Source: Bradyrhizobium neotropicale
Lineage (GTDB): Bacteria; Pseudomonadota; Alphaproteobacteria; Rhizobiales; Xanthobacteraceae
Length of the DNA stretch: 64,000 bases
Assembly: GCF_001641695.1 (NCBI RefSeq)
Contig: NZ_LSEF01000026.1
Location: 63,405 to 127,404 of the forward strand
Direction: 5' to 3'
Shown here: positions 1-9,490 of the stretch, piece by piece
How positions within the stretch are numbered: the stretch's first letter is position 1
How the letters are laid out: each line of letters opens with the position of its first letter
Program-made: the position numbers and the translations under genes
The notes under the pieces: model-generated
Seen by the model: the letters and a program-made list of their open reading frames with translations, nothing else
Databases searched by the model: none
Told to the model about the DNA's origin: nothing

Positions 1-1125
1 CCATCCGCGCAGCGTGCGGTTCAACTGGCCTACGAGCTCCGTGGTCTCTTGCCAAGTTCCTGATCGGGCGGTGAGCGCGTGAATGCTTTCGATCACGCGT
101 CTGATGCTCTTGCGCGATGGCCGGTATCCCAGGCGCGCCTGGCCGGTTCTCGCTGAGTACATCCGCCCGAACGTGTAACCCAGGAAGTCGAACTCTCCTT
201 CCGGCACCTTACAGATTCGTGTCTTCTCCTCGTTGACCGTCAGCTTCAGCTTTCCCATGATCACGCGCAATTGTCGCAAGGCTTCTTCAGCTTTGCCCCG
301 CCTGCACAGGATTACGAGGTCGTCGGCATAGGTCACGATGCGAGAGCCGAGGCTTCGCTCCAGCCCGAGCATCTTCCATCCCAGCACAAACCGGCGCATG
401 TAGAGGTTAGCCAGCAGTGGTGAGATCGGTGAGCCTTGCGGGATGCCTCGCCGCTTGTCCCGTGCCTCGGTCGTCCGTGTCTTCCTTCCTCGATCGTCGG
501 TTTCTTCCACGGGACATTCCAGCCACATCTTGATCAGATGCAGCACGCGCCGATCAACAATCCGGCGCGCCACCGACTTGAGAAGGTCGGCATGCGGAAT
601 GCTCCCGAAGTAGTCCGCGAGGTCGGCGTCTACGACTTCCGGGTGGCCACGGAACAACTGCGCTTCCACCTCGACCACCGCCTGTTGGGCATTTCGCCCG
701 GGACGGTACGCGTACTGCTCGGGTGGAAGATCGGCCTCGAAGATCGGTTCTAGCACCAGCATTGCTGCTGTCATGCAGACTCGATCGCGCAAGGTCGAGA
801 TGCCCAACGGCCTGAGTTTGCCATTGGCCTTCGGTATGTACACTCTTCTGATAGGGTCCGGTCGATACGTCTCCTGCCTGAGCGCAAGCGCCAGTTCGCC
901 AAGCCACCGCTGCACCCCGTACCCATCGATGTCCGCGAAGTCCTGGCCGTCCACACCCGGTGCGCCCTTGTTGGAGCGGCATTGAGCATAGGCATGGGCC
1001 AAGATGTCTTCCCGGCTGATCTTGTCGTACAGGGCGTAGAAGCGGTAGCCGGCTTCTGCCTTCGCTTTCGCGTGCAACGCCGTCTGCAGTTTCTGAACAC
1101 TCTTCGGAGTTGATAGGTTGCCCAA
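1..1125 (-). CDS. ltrA: Group II intron-encoded reverse transcriptase/maturase (C-terminus off the window)
   Basis: The minus strand is open from about 1137 to the left edge. The protein starts near LSTPKSVQKLQTALHAKAKA, then has KGAPGVDG, the RT blocks RRVYIPKANGKLRPLGIST and QYAYRPGR, then RRGIPQGSPISPLLANLYM, the catalytic YADD box (TYADDLVIL), and EEKTRICKVPEGEFDFLGY. This is the reverse transcriptase of mobile bacterial group II introns, which promotes splicing and retrohoming. The thumb and maturase regions continue beyond position 1. The start is uncertain: no ATG fits, and TTG at 1125 is the first plausible codon after an in-frame stop. The visible frame is intact. Confidence 0.9.
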   Translation of the reverse strand, partial: MGNLSTPKSVQKLQTALHAKAKAEAGYRFYALYDKISREDILAHAYAQCRSNKGAPGVDGQDFADIDGYGVQRWLGELALALRQETYRPDPIRRVYIPKANGKLRPLGISTLRDRVCMTAAMLVLEPIFEADLPPEQYAYRPGRNAQQAVVEVEAQLFRGHPEVVDADLADYFGSIPHADLLKSVARRIVDRRVLHLIKMWLECPVEETDDRGRKTRTTEARDKRRGIPQGSPISPLLANLYMRRFVLGWKMLGLERSLGSRIVTYADDLVILCRRGKAEEALRQLRVIMGKLKLTVNEEKTRICKVPEGEFDFLGYTFGRMYSARTGQARLGYRPSRKSIRRVIESIHALTARSGTWQETTELVGQLNRTLRGW

Positions 1126-1620
1126 TCCCCAGGTCCCTCACTACGTCTTGCGTTCGTCTTGAACTAAGGTCCCTTCCCTCCCCCGGCGTTACCCGGCTTC
1201 ACCGGTACTACGAACCCCTCCGCATCCCCACGGCGCCCGGCCTGTCCCTCGCGGGCGTCCGGTTGATCATCCCTGACCACGTCGAGGGGCCTCCCGTGTT
1301 GCGTACGCTTTCCTTGTGTACATGCTGTCGCCACTACCCCGGCACAGCGATTGGAGGTATTGCTTCGCTCACGTCACTCCAATCGTGTCAGCCTTCCCTG
1401 ATATGGCCGTCAGGTCGGCCTGTGCATCGTCCTTTTCGAGGCTTGCTCGGCGTTCACTCGCGTTACGGCCTGCACACTCGCGCTGTCACCAATTCGTGAC
1501 ACGCTAATCGAAGGCTTCAGTCACTTCGTTACCTCCATGACTGCTCCGATTGCTTCCGGCTGGAGCGTTTGCCGGGTGGGGCTTGCACCCACTGGAAAGC
1601 GCCGCCTTCTCACGGCGCAC
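1..1620 (-). mobile_element. Group II intron, 5' part (3' end lies left of the window)
   Basis: Read on the minus strand, the element begins at 1620 with GTGCG, the canonical 5' end of bacterial group II introns. About 500 nt of non-coding sequence follows (the expected RNA domains I-III), and then the maturase/reverse transcriptase ORF. The flank from 1621 onward is continuous IS5-family transposase coding sequence, which fixes the boundary. Domains V and VI and the 3' splice site are outside the window. The RNA fold was not computed; the call rests on the boundary motif, the ORF and the exon junction. Confidence 0.85.
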
Positions 1621-2174
1621 GCCAAGCGTGGACATTGGCGAATGATCTTTGAAGCGCTCGCCCGCTGCGGCAAGGATAGCGTGACTTTGTCCATCGACTC
1701 TACTTCGATCAAGGCGCATCGCTCGGCGAGCGGCGGAAAAGGGGGGAGCATGAACAGGCGATCGGCCGCTCGCGCGGCGGGCGGACCACGAAAATTCACG
1801 CGATGAGCGCCCCTGATTGCAAACCTTACGCATTTCATCTCACTCCAGGCCAGGAAGCAGATATTGCGGCGGCGCCGGCCCTTTTGAAACTCGCGCCGCC
1901 CATGTCTGCCCTCATTGGCGACAAAGGCTACGACGGCGACGGCTTTCGCGCCCAAATCCTCGATCGCGGCGCGAAGCCTGTCATTCCAAACAAATCCAAC
2001 AGGGTGACCCTCCACAGCTTCAGCAAGCGCGCCTATAAAGGGCGCAATGTCATCGAGCGTTGCTTCTGCCGGCTCAAGGATTTCAGGCGGGTCGCAACTC
2101 GATATGACAAACTCGCCCGGAATTATTTGGCTGCCGTTCACCTCGCCGCGATCGTCGCCTACTGGATCAATTGA
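1621..2174 (+). pseudogene. IS5-family transposase, interrupted by the group II intron
   Basis: Reading starts at the intron junction with AKRGHWRMIFEALARCG and continues through VTLSIDSTSIKAHRSASG, in frame 1. After the run AAAAGGGGGG (about 1737-1746) the homology moves to the -1 frame: EHEQAIGRSRGGRTTKIHA, then LIGDKGYDGDGFR, NVIERCFCRLKDFRRVATRYDK and a TGA stop at 2172-2174. D (IDSTSIK), D (GDKGYDG) and E (NVIERCF) make the DDE set. The frame change at an A-then-G run matches the programmed -1 frameshift known in this IS5 subgroup, so it may not be damage. The gene is nevertheless split by the antisense intron. Confidence 0.85.
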
Positions 2175-2184
2175 GTCTGAACCC
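1621..2184 (+). mobile_element. IS5-family insertion sequence, right part
   Basis: The segment carries the 3' part of an IS5-type (IS427-like) transposase. It ends just after the stop codon in GAGTCTGAACCC (2173-2184), which looks like the right terminal inverted repeat. The left end and left repeat must lie beyond the group II intron, outside the window. The family is recognised from the protein; the exact end is inferred from the repeat-like sequence, because the partner repeat cannot be seen. Confidence 0.75.
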
Positions 2185-3149
2185 TAGTCTTCAACGCCGC
2201 TGGACAGATCGCGTCAGTTGCCTGCTGCCCTTCAAATTGAGCCGCATCCGGCGACGGCGCCGCACGCTCGATCATTTATCGACGGCGATCGCGGTGCGTC
2301 GCCGCGGTGCCGCCGCGATTATCAATCCGACCAACGGATCTTCATTCCCTTGAGGTGCCTTGTGTCCTCAGCAAAACTTGAGCGATGCGTCGTTAGACGC
2401 ACGGGCGATTGTCGATTTCAGTCGCGGATCACAGCCTATGCAACACTTCGATTGAGTGCCGCGGCGACGGCACCGACAAATTGAAGTTTGTTACGTATCG
2501 GAAGTCATGCTGCCCGTTTATTCCTTGGAAGTGATTGACGTGATCGCGGAGATCTTCGACTGGCGCTAGATTATTCTCTTCGCAAAGGGCGTGTAGCCTT
2601 GGGTAAGTTGTGACGGAGGCTTGGTTCCTTCGGCTTCCGCTTCGAGACGCCGCATCCTGCCAGATACGCCTTGAGAAAGAGCTCGAGCGCATGCGTTAGT
2701 AGAAAATACGTTGCGTGCTTTGGTTGAGGTACGGAAGTCTTTGCCAGCCGTTCGAATGCGTCAAGATATTGATCGGCGCGCTCCCAGTTCCCCCACGCGA
2801 AAAATCCGAGCGGTTGGAACTATTCAACGTGGGCTTCGAAAGCGCAAATTCGAATTTGGCACCGGCGGCTACTTCGCTGTCTGCGGGCGAATCGTCGCAG
2901 GAGTAGCAAGCGCCAAGAGGACGCCTGCCGGCACAACCATCCCCCTCAAAAGCCATCGTCGCTGTGCGCTCGTATTCATTTCGGTCGGTCCTCTGGCAGC
3001 GCTTTTGGATCTGGCATTTGCACCGGCCCTTTAAGAACGGCTGAAATTGCGCGCCAACATGCTGGCGATCATGAGCTTCATTAGCGGCGATGAACTCGTT
3101 GATGGGTCGATCCGTCGATTCGAGTCGTAGGCCGTCGGTGTAGATGGTC
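2185..3149. other. No recognisable gene
   Basis: The open frames here are short, overlap on both strands and resemble no family I know. One minus-strand frame near 2985-2875 encodes a signal-peptide-like run (RGMVVPAGVLLALATPATI) and stops almost at once, so it may be a relic. I see no RNA gene or convincing promoter. Confidence 0.4.
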
Positions 3150-3710
3150 ACCGCTCAGTCCCCCTTTTCCCAAGGACTGAGACCAATGCGTCGAGCGCTC
3201 ATCTCGAAAGGAAAGTTCAGCGTCGATACCAAGAATTTCTGCGGGAACATCGAAGGATGTTCGCACCGCGGCCGCGGCGAGGCGGATTAGATCGCCATTG
3301 AGTGCACCATAGAGCTCGCTCAGTATGCCGTAGAGCCGACCCGACTCGTCTTCGATGAGCGCTCTGCAACCATTCCGGAGACGGGCGTTTGGCCAAAGCC
3401 GGCCAATAGTGATCACTTCGTCGTAAACGATCGTATCCTCTTGGGTGTTCTCATCCTGTTCGTAGTGGTAGTCCGCCGAGAAGATACTAACCGTCTAGCA
3501 AAAAATGTGATCGCAACCGCGACACTGTAAGATGGACCAAATGGTTTGGCCCCATACCGCTCCCGCGGCCTCGTTCCAGCCCTGCCGAGCATTCCCGCGG
3601 ATATCGCAGTTGCGCTCACCCCCGCATTCCGAGCAGATGGCCTTTTTCACAGTTGCAACAGCTTTCTCTTCCATCTGTTCAGCAGCCCTTCCTCCAAAAG
3701 CCTCCGACAA
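3150..3710 (-). pseudogene. DUF4145-domain protein, broken by an in-frame TAG and a frameshift
   Basis: The N-terminal piece has the zinc-ribbon start ICSECGGERNCDIRG and ends LQCRGCDHIFC followed by TAG near 3495. The same frame then continues SIFSADYHYEQDENTQEDT, IGRLWPNARL, YGILSELYGALNGDLIRLAA and VRTSFDVPAEILGID. This is the normal order of the DUF4145 family, whose function is unknown. After RDE (about 3195) the homology (LDALVSVLGK) moves to another frame and the C-terminus is lost. Two independent lesions mark it as a pseudogene. Confidence 0.75.
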
Positions 3711-3950
3711 AGCTATCTGATTCTGCGCGGGAGCCCATTGCCCGCCGCCGGTACGTCCGCGGCAACGGGCTCGGTACTGGCCCCATCACCGGAATGGAGC
3801 TCCCAGCTGGAGGCTGGTCGAGGCAGCTGCCGGCGAAGCCCCTGTCAGCCAGTTCCACGATGGTCTCGATAGGCCCCCCGACGCTCCATCGAATGAACGC
3901 GCGTTGATGCGACCTCTCTGCGCAGAGGACGCGGTACAAGCTTTCGATAC

Positions 3951-4136
3951 CTACCATTTGCTTGGCGGCTTCAAAGCACTTTCGAGCCATTTCCGGGCGG
4001 TTGGATTTTCCATGGGGTCCCCCTCGCATTCCGTGCAGGCATACCGGTCCTTGCCCGTCCCAGCCTTCCCCGGGACCAGCTTCATCGGCTTGCCGCACGC
4101 CGGGCAAGGCTTTCGGATTAGGTGAAGTGGCGACAT
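3951..4136 (-). CDS. Small zinc-ribbon protein of unknown function
   Basis: The product has 61 residues if translation starts at MSPLHLIRKPCPACGKP; an in-frame ATG 33 bases upstream is possible. It has two CxxC knuckles, CPACGKPMKLVPGK and YACTECEGDP, followed by NPTARKWLESALKPPSK. The spacing suggests one structural zinc ribbon. I recall similar short proteins with a DPxxNPxARKWLxSxLKPP tail from Bradyrhizobium, of unknown role. The reading frame is intact, unlike its neighbours on both sides. Confidence 0.7.
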   Translation of the reverse strand: MSPLHLIRKPCPACGKPMKLVPGKAGTGKDRYACTECEGDPMENPTARKWLESALKPPSKW

Positions 4137-4297
4137 GTCGGATTTCCCTGCCCGGAAAGATAGTTCCACTTCGGGGACCGCAGCAGGGCGTATCGAAGAA
4201 ATTGCTTTGAGCCGAGGGCAACAAGCGGGCTGGTGGCCACCTTGACGAGGGTGTCTCTGCGTACTGAAATGTAACTTCAGTGATGTGGGGTTGCGTC

Positions 4298-4440
4298 ATG
4301 GAGCAGGAATACTACAGGAGATTGGCGGCACGCGTTCGGGCCATGGCGGATACAGCCGATCCCTTCACGAGGGCCGTGCACAGACCTGGCGAGGCGTAAG
4401 GCAGCTGCGATTCGGCTGTATGACTCGAAAAGGCGCGGCA
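4298..4440 (+). pseudogene. Short helical protein, apparently frameshifted
   Basis: The ORF starts MEQEYYRRLAARVRAMADTA and DPFTRA, then runs into VHRPGEA and a stop after 33 codons. The +1 frame continues DLARRKAAAIRLYDSKR, which is what one expects after RMADxADPFTRxRLLDLA in small rhizobial proteins of unknown function. I infer a single-base lesion near 4372. The product would have been a small helical protein. No function is known to me. Confidence 0.45.
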
Positions 4441-4727
4441 ATGCGGTGCGCCGACGAGAGACATCAAGGGCCAGGCTGGTCGCTCGACCATCTAACGGTC
4501 ATGTCCAATTGCCTTCATGCCTTTCACGGCCGTTGCCGACCGTCCCGTTTTCCGCGCTTCCTAGTGCAGTTCGGGACGCGCGAGCGATCTAGTTTGCGGC
4601 CCCGGCCGGTCAGCGTCTTCGTTGTTGGCATGGCGAGATGCCCGCCGATACGGTGGAATCATCAAAGTTTTCGTGGGGCCCATTCAGAGTTGTCTCGAGA
4701 TCACCCTCTCTTGGTGAGGTGACGCCA

Positions 4728-5540
4728 TCAATGTGTATCGGCATTCCTTTGAGGCGTTAGCTCCGGGACGATGTGGACGACGTGATAGCCGTTGTCGTGC
4801 AGGTACCGCAGGAAGACGGGCATCATGGCGGCGGTATGTGCCTTGGGGTCGTGGAACAGGATGATGCCTTTGCCCGACTCATCCAGGCGCTTGGTGACGA
4901 GTTTGAGCTCCTGATCTGCGGTCATCTCCTCCCAGTCGCTGGCCCATACGTCCGCCCCAAACACGATGATCCCGCGTGATTGCAGAAGATCGAGCATCGC
5001 AGGCGTCGAGGCGAAATAGGGGAAGCGAAAGAACGGGGTCGACGGCGTCGTCCTCGACGCGCCATTGAGTGCCATTTCATCGGCCGCGATCCCCCGGTCA
5101 ATATCCTCTTTCGCCTGCGCGACGCTGATCTTCGAAAGCATCGGATGTGACCACGTGTGATGCGCGATGGTGTGGCCTTGTGCGGCCGCGCGACGCACGA
5201 GCTCGGGAACGGCGGCTGACGACTTGCCGACGAGGAAGAACGTGGCGCGCACGCACTCCTGGGCGAGCGCGGCCAGCAGCTCTTGCGTGTAGGGCGGTTG
5301 GGGGCCGTCATCGAAGGTCAGCACGACCTCGTGGTCGGCGAGCGGCAGCGACTGCGGAAAGCTGTTGAGCCCAACCCGCGGATAGGTCTTGGCATCGATG
5401 GCGAGCACGCGTGCGGTACCGAGCGCATCTTTGCGCGCACAAGCTGGCGCACTTTCCGGTGGGGCAGCTGCGATCAACGCTGTCGCGGCGCTCGCAAGCA
5501 TCAGGGTCGACACACACAAATATCTGCCGTTGAGGGCCAT
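4728..5540 (-). CDS. Secreted polysaccharide deacetylase (CE4, NodB-homology domain)
   Basis: The product has 270 residues from the ATG at 5540, preceded by GAGG; an in-frame start 102 bases upstream would spoil the signal peptide. Residues 1-30 form a signal sequence (LCVSTLMLASAATALIAAA). The CE4 motifs follow in order: LTFDDGP (motif 1 with catalytic and metal Asp), HTWSHPML (metal His pair), FFRFPYF (motif 3, RxPY) and IILFHD (motif 5). It probably removes N- or O-acetyl groups from an extracellular or cell-wall polysaccharide. It is not NodB, which lacks a signal peptide and sits with nodAC. Confidence 0.88.
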   Translation of the reverse strand: MALNGRYLCVSTLMLASAATALIAAAPPESAPACARKDALGTARVLAIDAKTYPRVGLNSFPQSLPLADHEVVLTFDDGPQPPYTQELLAALAQECVRATFFLVGKSSAAVPELVRRAAAQGHTIAHHTWSHPMLSKISVAQAKEDIDRGIAADEMALNGASRTTPSTPFFRFPYFASTPAMLDLLQSRGIIVFGADVWASDWEEMTADQELKLVTKRLDESGKGIILFHDPKAHTAAMMPVFLRYLHDNGYHVVHIVPELTPQRNADTH

Positions 5541-5914
5541 CGCGCCTCGCTGGTTGTGGCCCTGAACGAACGATCCCGCGAACCGCATCAAGTGCCGGCG
5601 CTCGGGTCGAAAGCGCCTCTGGTCGTCCTGCAGCCAGATCAACGGCCCTTCTCTCGATCGGGCTTGGTTGAAACGGCCGGCTCGTCAAAACATTGCGACG
5701 TTTGGGATACTAACCATCTGGGCTGCACAATTTCGTGCAACTAGCGCGGCGCTCGCGCTTAAATTCCGCGTCCTGACGCCTTGTTTGATCGTTTTCGACG
5801 CGGGGACAGCGAGCGACCTCGCTAGTGCCTCTCCCGGCATCACACTCATCGCCTGCTTTTCCGACGGGCGGCGTCAGCCTTGCAGGGCCTTGCGCACTGG
5901 AGGAAGAACGAGAC
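5541..5914. other. No recognisable gene
   Basis: Spacer upstream of the deacetylase gene. I see no conserved frame, RNA gene or clear promoter. Confidence 0.4.
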
Positions 5915-6325
5915 TTAAGCCCAATTCGCTCGCGATCCGCTTCCGGAGACGCGACGTCGCCGGCGCCGCTCACTCGGTCCAGGAGCTACTCTGACGGGGA
6001 GTGTATCAGCTGGCGTCGGCTTTGCCAGTTCTGAAGCGGGCGCGATCATCTCCGGCTGCATCTCCGTAGGTATCGAGCGCGCCTCCATCACATCGAGCAC
6101 TGCTCGCCCCTTCTCCGTGATGCGCCATCCTCCATTTACGCGTTCGATGAGACGCTGGGAGAAGATGTCCAGATCCGGCGCACGTGTCGCCATTCTCTTG
6201 GTGCGCTCGGCCCAATCGCGGCCGCTCGTTGCCAGGATAGCCATGTCCCGTTTCAGCTCCGCCATGGGAGCGAACCCGCCTGGATAGCTCACCAGGATCT
6301 TCAAGACTGTGACCTGGAAGTTCAT
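5915..6325 (-). CDS. Conserved hypothetical protein with a winged-helix-like fold
   Basis: The product has 136 residues. The first ~85 (MNFQVTVLKILVSYPGGFAP, MAELKRDMAILATSGRDWAE, RLIERVNGGWRITEKGRAVLD) form a compact helix-rich unit ending in the wing-like GGWRITEKGRAVL seen in small winged-helix proteins. The tail is Pro-rich and then basic (SERRRRRRVSGSG). I recall close relatives in Bradyrhizobium annotated as hypothetical. A DNA-binding role is an inference from the fold impression only. Confidence 0.65.
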   Translation of the reverse strand: MNFQVTVLKILVSYPGGFAPMAELKRDMAILATSGRDWAERTKRMATRAPDLDIFSQRLIERVNGGWRITEKGRAVLDVMEARSIPTEMQPEMIAPASELAKPTPADTLPVRVAPGPSERRRRRRVSGSGSRANWA

Positions 6326-7609
6326 CTGAGCGACATGACAGCCTGTCGCCTCAGGCCACTTAGTAGGCGCCCGGCAAGTCGCATCGATGCCGATCCGTTT
6401 GAGGCACTCGCGCTTCCCTTCGGCCTTGCCGTCTCCCAGGCTCCGCAGGTGACATCTACGCGGATGCCGGGCTTACCTCGAACAATTCGCGCAGACCTCA
6501 TTGAGGATCGCACGCGTTGGTGTGGCAGCAGCCACGTCCAAAATTTGGAAATCTCCCCCATGATCAAGGACGATAACACGACTAAGTACATTGCTGAATT
6601 CATATCGCTCGATCAACCGGAGATTCCAAAAATCAGTTTCTAGTCGCCCGCCCGTCCCGCAGCGACCTCCAGCGGCTTTCTTGCTTCTCTCTCCTTCCCC
6701 CTCGGCATGCGTGCAGCTTAGTCATTTGCAAGTTGGCGGCGCCGCGCTTGTAATCAGTCGTCACAAATCCAACTCGTGCAATAGGGACATGCCGGCACCG
6801 CAAGTGCCGCAAACCCTAGGTCCGCGCCCAAATCCTGTGTTTGAGTGGCCGTTTTCGACGGATTTTATCAGGTCGATTGGTGCAAACTTGCGATTTATCT
6901 GCGCTCTAACGAGGAACGTGACCCTTGAAAGGGCGTATAGTTGTTTACGTCTCTCTGATTTTTACTGTTTGATATTGTTCTGAGGCGGGAGGCCGCCTGC
7001 CCGACGAGACATTTAGGTCGGACAGGCAACCGACCGGTCGTGCCTTCAAACAAAGATCGCGCTCTTCTGCCGCTGCTAGGCGCGCCGTACGTGGCGAGCT
7101 GATAGGAAGGTGGTTGTCGCAGCTCGAATGCCGCATCAATCTCTTCGTTGGGAAATGTCTATGAAGCAAGTCAACACGGATGGCGTGGCGGATCTCACAG
7201 GCGACGGCGCCGCATTCAAAATACCCCGTCGACCAAAGATCAAAAAAATGACTGCAACGATGAAGCGGCGGGCTCTAAAGCTTCGGAAATCCGAGCAGCC
7301 GCGCCCACCATCTTCCTGAGTGGCATGGCGCGTTTTCCCGGGATCGACTGATTTTCCTTCGTCAACTGCGCTGCGCTTGATCTGACCGGTGCATCATTGC
7401 GTGCTCTTCGCACCGCGCGTGAACCGGAAGCCGTCGAGCGGCTATCGTCAGACAAGACACTCGCGCATGAGAAGCGTCGACGCGCGCCGCGAATGCCTTT
7501 CTCGTCAGCCCCCGATCATGAGGTGGCGCCTACAATCGCGAAATGCTTATTTCCGGAAGTGGAGCTGGCGACGCTTTCGACGGTACCGCCGGCTCTTCGG
7601 CGTATCCGA
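6326..7609. other. Long gene-poor stretch
   Basis: Open frames on both strands are short and unconvincing. An overlapping pair near 7110-7351 encodes basic tails (KIPRRPKIKKMTATMKRRAL) without family resemblance. I see no promoter, RNA gene or repeat I can support. It looks like decayed intergenic DNA. Confidence 0.35.
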
Positions 7610-7905
7610 TGATTGCGTTACAGGCCGACCTCAAGATGGCAGTGGCGGCGGAGACGGTCGACTTTCGCTAGTCAGTGCAAACGCTGCCGGCGGCGGTAGC
7701 AGCTTTTTCTCTCATCGCGTCGGTTGGCCCCGCGGTCCCGCGTGGCCCGTCAGCTTGGATTGCCGCTGCCAGCGTTCCAGTCGGGATTCGGTTCGGCCGG
7801 CGAGGAGTCATGGGTCATTCTCCGCGCTAAGCGGCGAGCTAGCGCCGCTCCCGGTTCTGTTGAAGCGCCAAAACCTACTATGACGGCCGAACGCCTGGGC
7901 CTGGC
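7610..7905 (-). pseudogene. Short-chain dehydrogenase (SDR) relic
   Basis: The minus strand begins RRSAVIVGFGASTEPGAALA with RRLAR, which is a Rossmann start (GxxxxxG with an ARRFAR helix). The frame then breaks. LLAGRTESRLER appears after a stop in a second frame, and PTDAMREKAATAAGSV in a third, in the order expected of an SDR N-terminal half. Nothing resembling the YxxxK active site remains. Several lesions and a missing C-terminal half make it a remnant. Confidence 0.45.
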
Positions 7906-8046
7906 GCGCGCCCTGTGCTGGTCGCGAACTCTCAGCCGGATGGTCATTCATCGCCAAGCGTCTGGCACTCGTTAGGTCTAGAACGCGCCACGAGTGCGAA
8001 ATGGCGAGACTCCCAGCGTCATATACTGGAAAGGTTGAGCCGCCGT

Positions 8047-8694
8047 TCAGGACCTAGCGAAGAGCAGAATGAAGTTACTGGCCGGCAAATCCAATTGCCG
8101 TTTGAGCGCCAGCCCATGCTTCCTGGCCTCCCTTTCAAGGTCCCGCACGTCTTTGAGACCCCATTCGGGCATGCCGGCCGCCCGGATCTCCCCGTCGAAT
8201 GCTTCGTTCGATGGTGTGGTGTATTTCCCGTCAAGTTTGAAGGGACCATAGATTGCGATGAAGCCGGATGGTTTCAGCAGCCTTGCGCCAAGCGCAGCAA
8301 TGCCGTCGGCGATCGAGACCGAGGCAACATGGAAGATGTTGATGACGAAGATGACGTCGTAGAGCCGCTCATCGGCATCCGGCCAGGTCGCCGGGGCAGT
8401 GAGATCGATCAGAACGGGATCAGCAACGTTATTGTTGTCGCCTTCGACGCGCTTCCTTTTGATCGCCTCGAAAACACCTTGATCATAGTCGGAAGGCTGA
8501 AATCGAACGTTCGGAAAATACGGGGCGAAGTAATTGATATGCAATCCAGCGCCAGTAGCCACTTCAAGCGCATCACCCTTCGTGGGAAAGAGTTCTTCGA
8601 ACGCTTTCAAGATCGCCTCCTTATTGCGGTTGCCCGCCCAGGCTACATAAGCGCTGAGCGGATGCGGATCGATATTGGGTCTGTCGTCGGACAT
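8047..8694 (-). CDS. DUF938 SAM-dependent methyltransferase-like protein
   Basis: The product has 215 residues, full length for the family. It shows the DUF938 order: SAYVAWAGNRNKEAILKAFE, then the SAM-binding ALEVATGAGLHINYFAPYFP, FQPSDYD, VIFVINIFHVAS, AIYGPFKLDGKYTTPSNEAF and FILLFARS. AAGGA lies 8 bases before the ATG. Members are predicted class I methyltransferases with unknown substrates. It stands alone between gene-poor stretches, so its context gives no clue. Confidence 0.85.
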   Translation of the reverse strand: MSDDRPNIDPHPLSAYVAWAGNRNKEAILKAFEELFPTKGDALEVATGAGLHINYFAPYFPNVRFQPSDYDQGVFEAIKRKRVEGDNNNVADPVLIDLTAPATWPDADERLYDVIFVINIFHVASVSIADGIAALGARLLKPSGFIAIYGPFKLDGKYTTPSNEAFDGEIRAAGMPEWGLKDVRDLEREARKHGLALKRQLDLPASNFILLFARS

Positions 8695-9019
8695 TCGGGT
8701 ATTCCTTGCTTCTATGGCGAAAGATATTGAGCAGCGATATGACTCCCTTTTTGCGATGATCAGCGGGCGCGTTCACGTGATGGCTGGAGGGACAAGTCCA
8801 GCAATCAGATGAGCAGCTTCGCAACGAAGCACGCATTCGAGAAGGCAAATGTAAGGAATCCAACACGCGCGCCTATAGCTGCGCTGAACTGTCGGGCTCG
8901 CGACGAACGTATGCGAGGCCGCGCCTCTGCATCGACTGTAAAGGCGCCCATTTGCCATTCCAACTGGCTGGCACGGTTGTTGCCAATTTCCTGATTGTCA
9001 AGCCAACAGGAGGACGGCA
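8695..9019. other. No recognisable gene
   Basis: Spacer between the divergent DUF938 gene and the secreted-protein gene. It presumably holds both promoters, but no clear -35/-10 or -24/-12 pair is visible. Confidence 0.35.
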
Positions 9020-9490
9020 ATGTTCCGATTACGTGCACTCACGCTGCTTGTGCTCGTGCTTCTCCAACCAGCGTTTGGCGAGGGGGCAAAACCGGAAACT
9101 CCGGGGCCGTGCGATCTAGGCTCCTCAACAATGGCGGACTTTGCCGGCACGTGGTCGAACGAGAATCAGAGCACGGGTATGATCACGCGCATATCTATCG
9201 ATCAGCAATTCGACAAAGCGCTCGTTCATGCGTGGGTGAAATGTCGTCCGAACAACTGCGATTGGGGCATCGCCCGGACGCAAGCTTCCGAGGCTTCCAA
9301 TGGACAGCTGCAAGTCGAATGGCAATATGGACTGTCGGTGAGGAAGGCTACATTGACGCTCGTTGAACGCGGACGACTAATAGTACGGACGACAGTTCAC
9401 TTCAGCCCCAGCGCAGGCAGATCCGACTACGATACCGTCGACCACCTCGTCCGAACGCTTGAGGAAGCCTCGGAAATCCATGGCAAATGA
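9020..9490 (+). CDS. Small secreted protein of unknown function
   Basis: The product has 156 residues, with AGGAGG 7 bases before the ATG. Residues 1-21 are a signal peptide (FRLRALTLLVLVLLQPAFGEG). The mature part has three cysteines and beta-rich runs such as DFAGTWSNENQSTGMITRIS and ATLTLVERGRLIVRTTVHFS. The alternating strands and the early FAGTW recall lipocalin-like or other small periplasmic beta-barrel proteins, but I cannot assign a family. It is probably periplasmic. Confidence 0.65.
   Translation: MFRLRALTLLVLVLLQPAFGEGAKPETPGPCDLGSSTMADFAGTWSNENQSTGMITRISIDQQFDKALVHAWVKCRPNNCDWGIARTQASEASNGQLQVEWQYGLSVRKATLTLVERGRLIVRTTVHFSPSAGRSDYDTVDHLVRTLEEASEIHGK

Noticed and set aside
4728..5540. 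Deacetylase as NodB
   Set aside because: It has a signal peptide and no nodA/nodC neighbour; NodB is cytoplasmic and part of nodABC.
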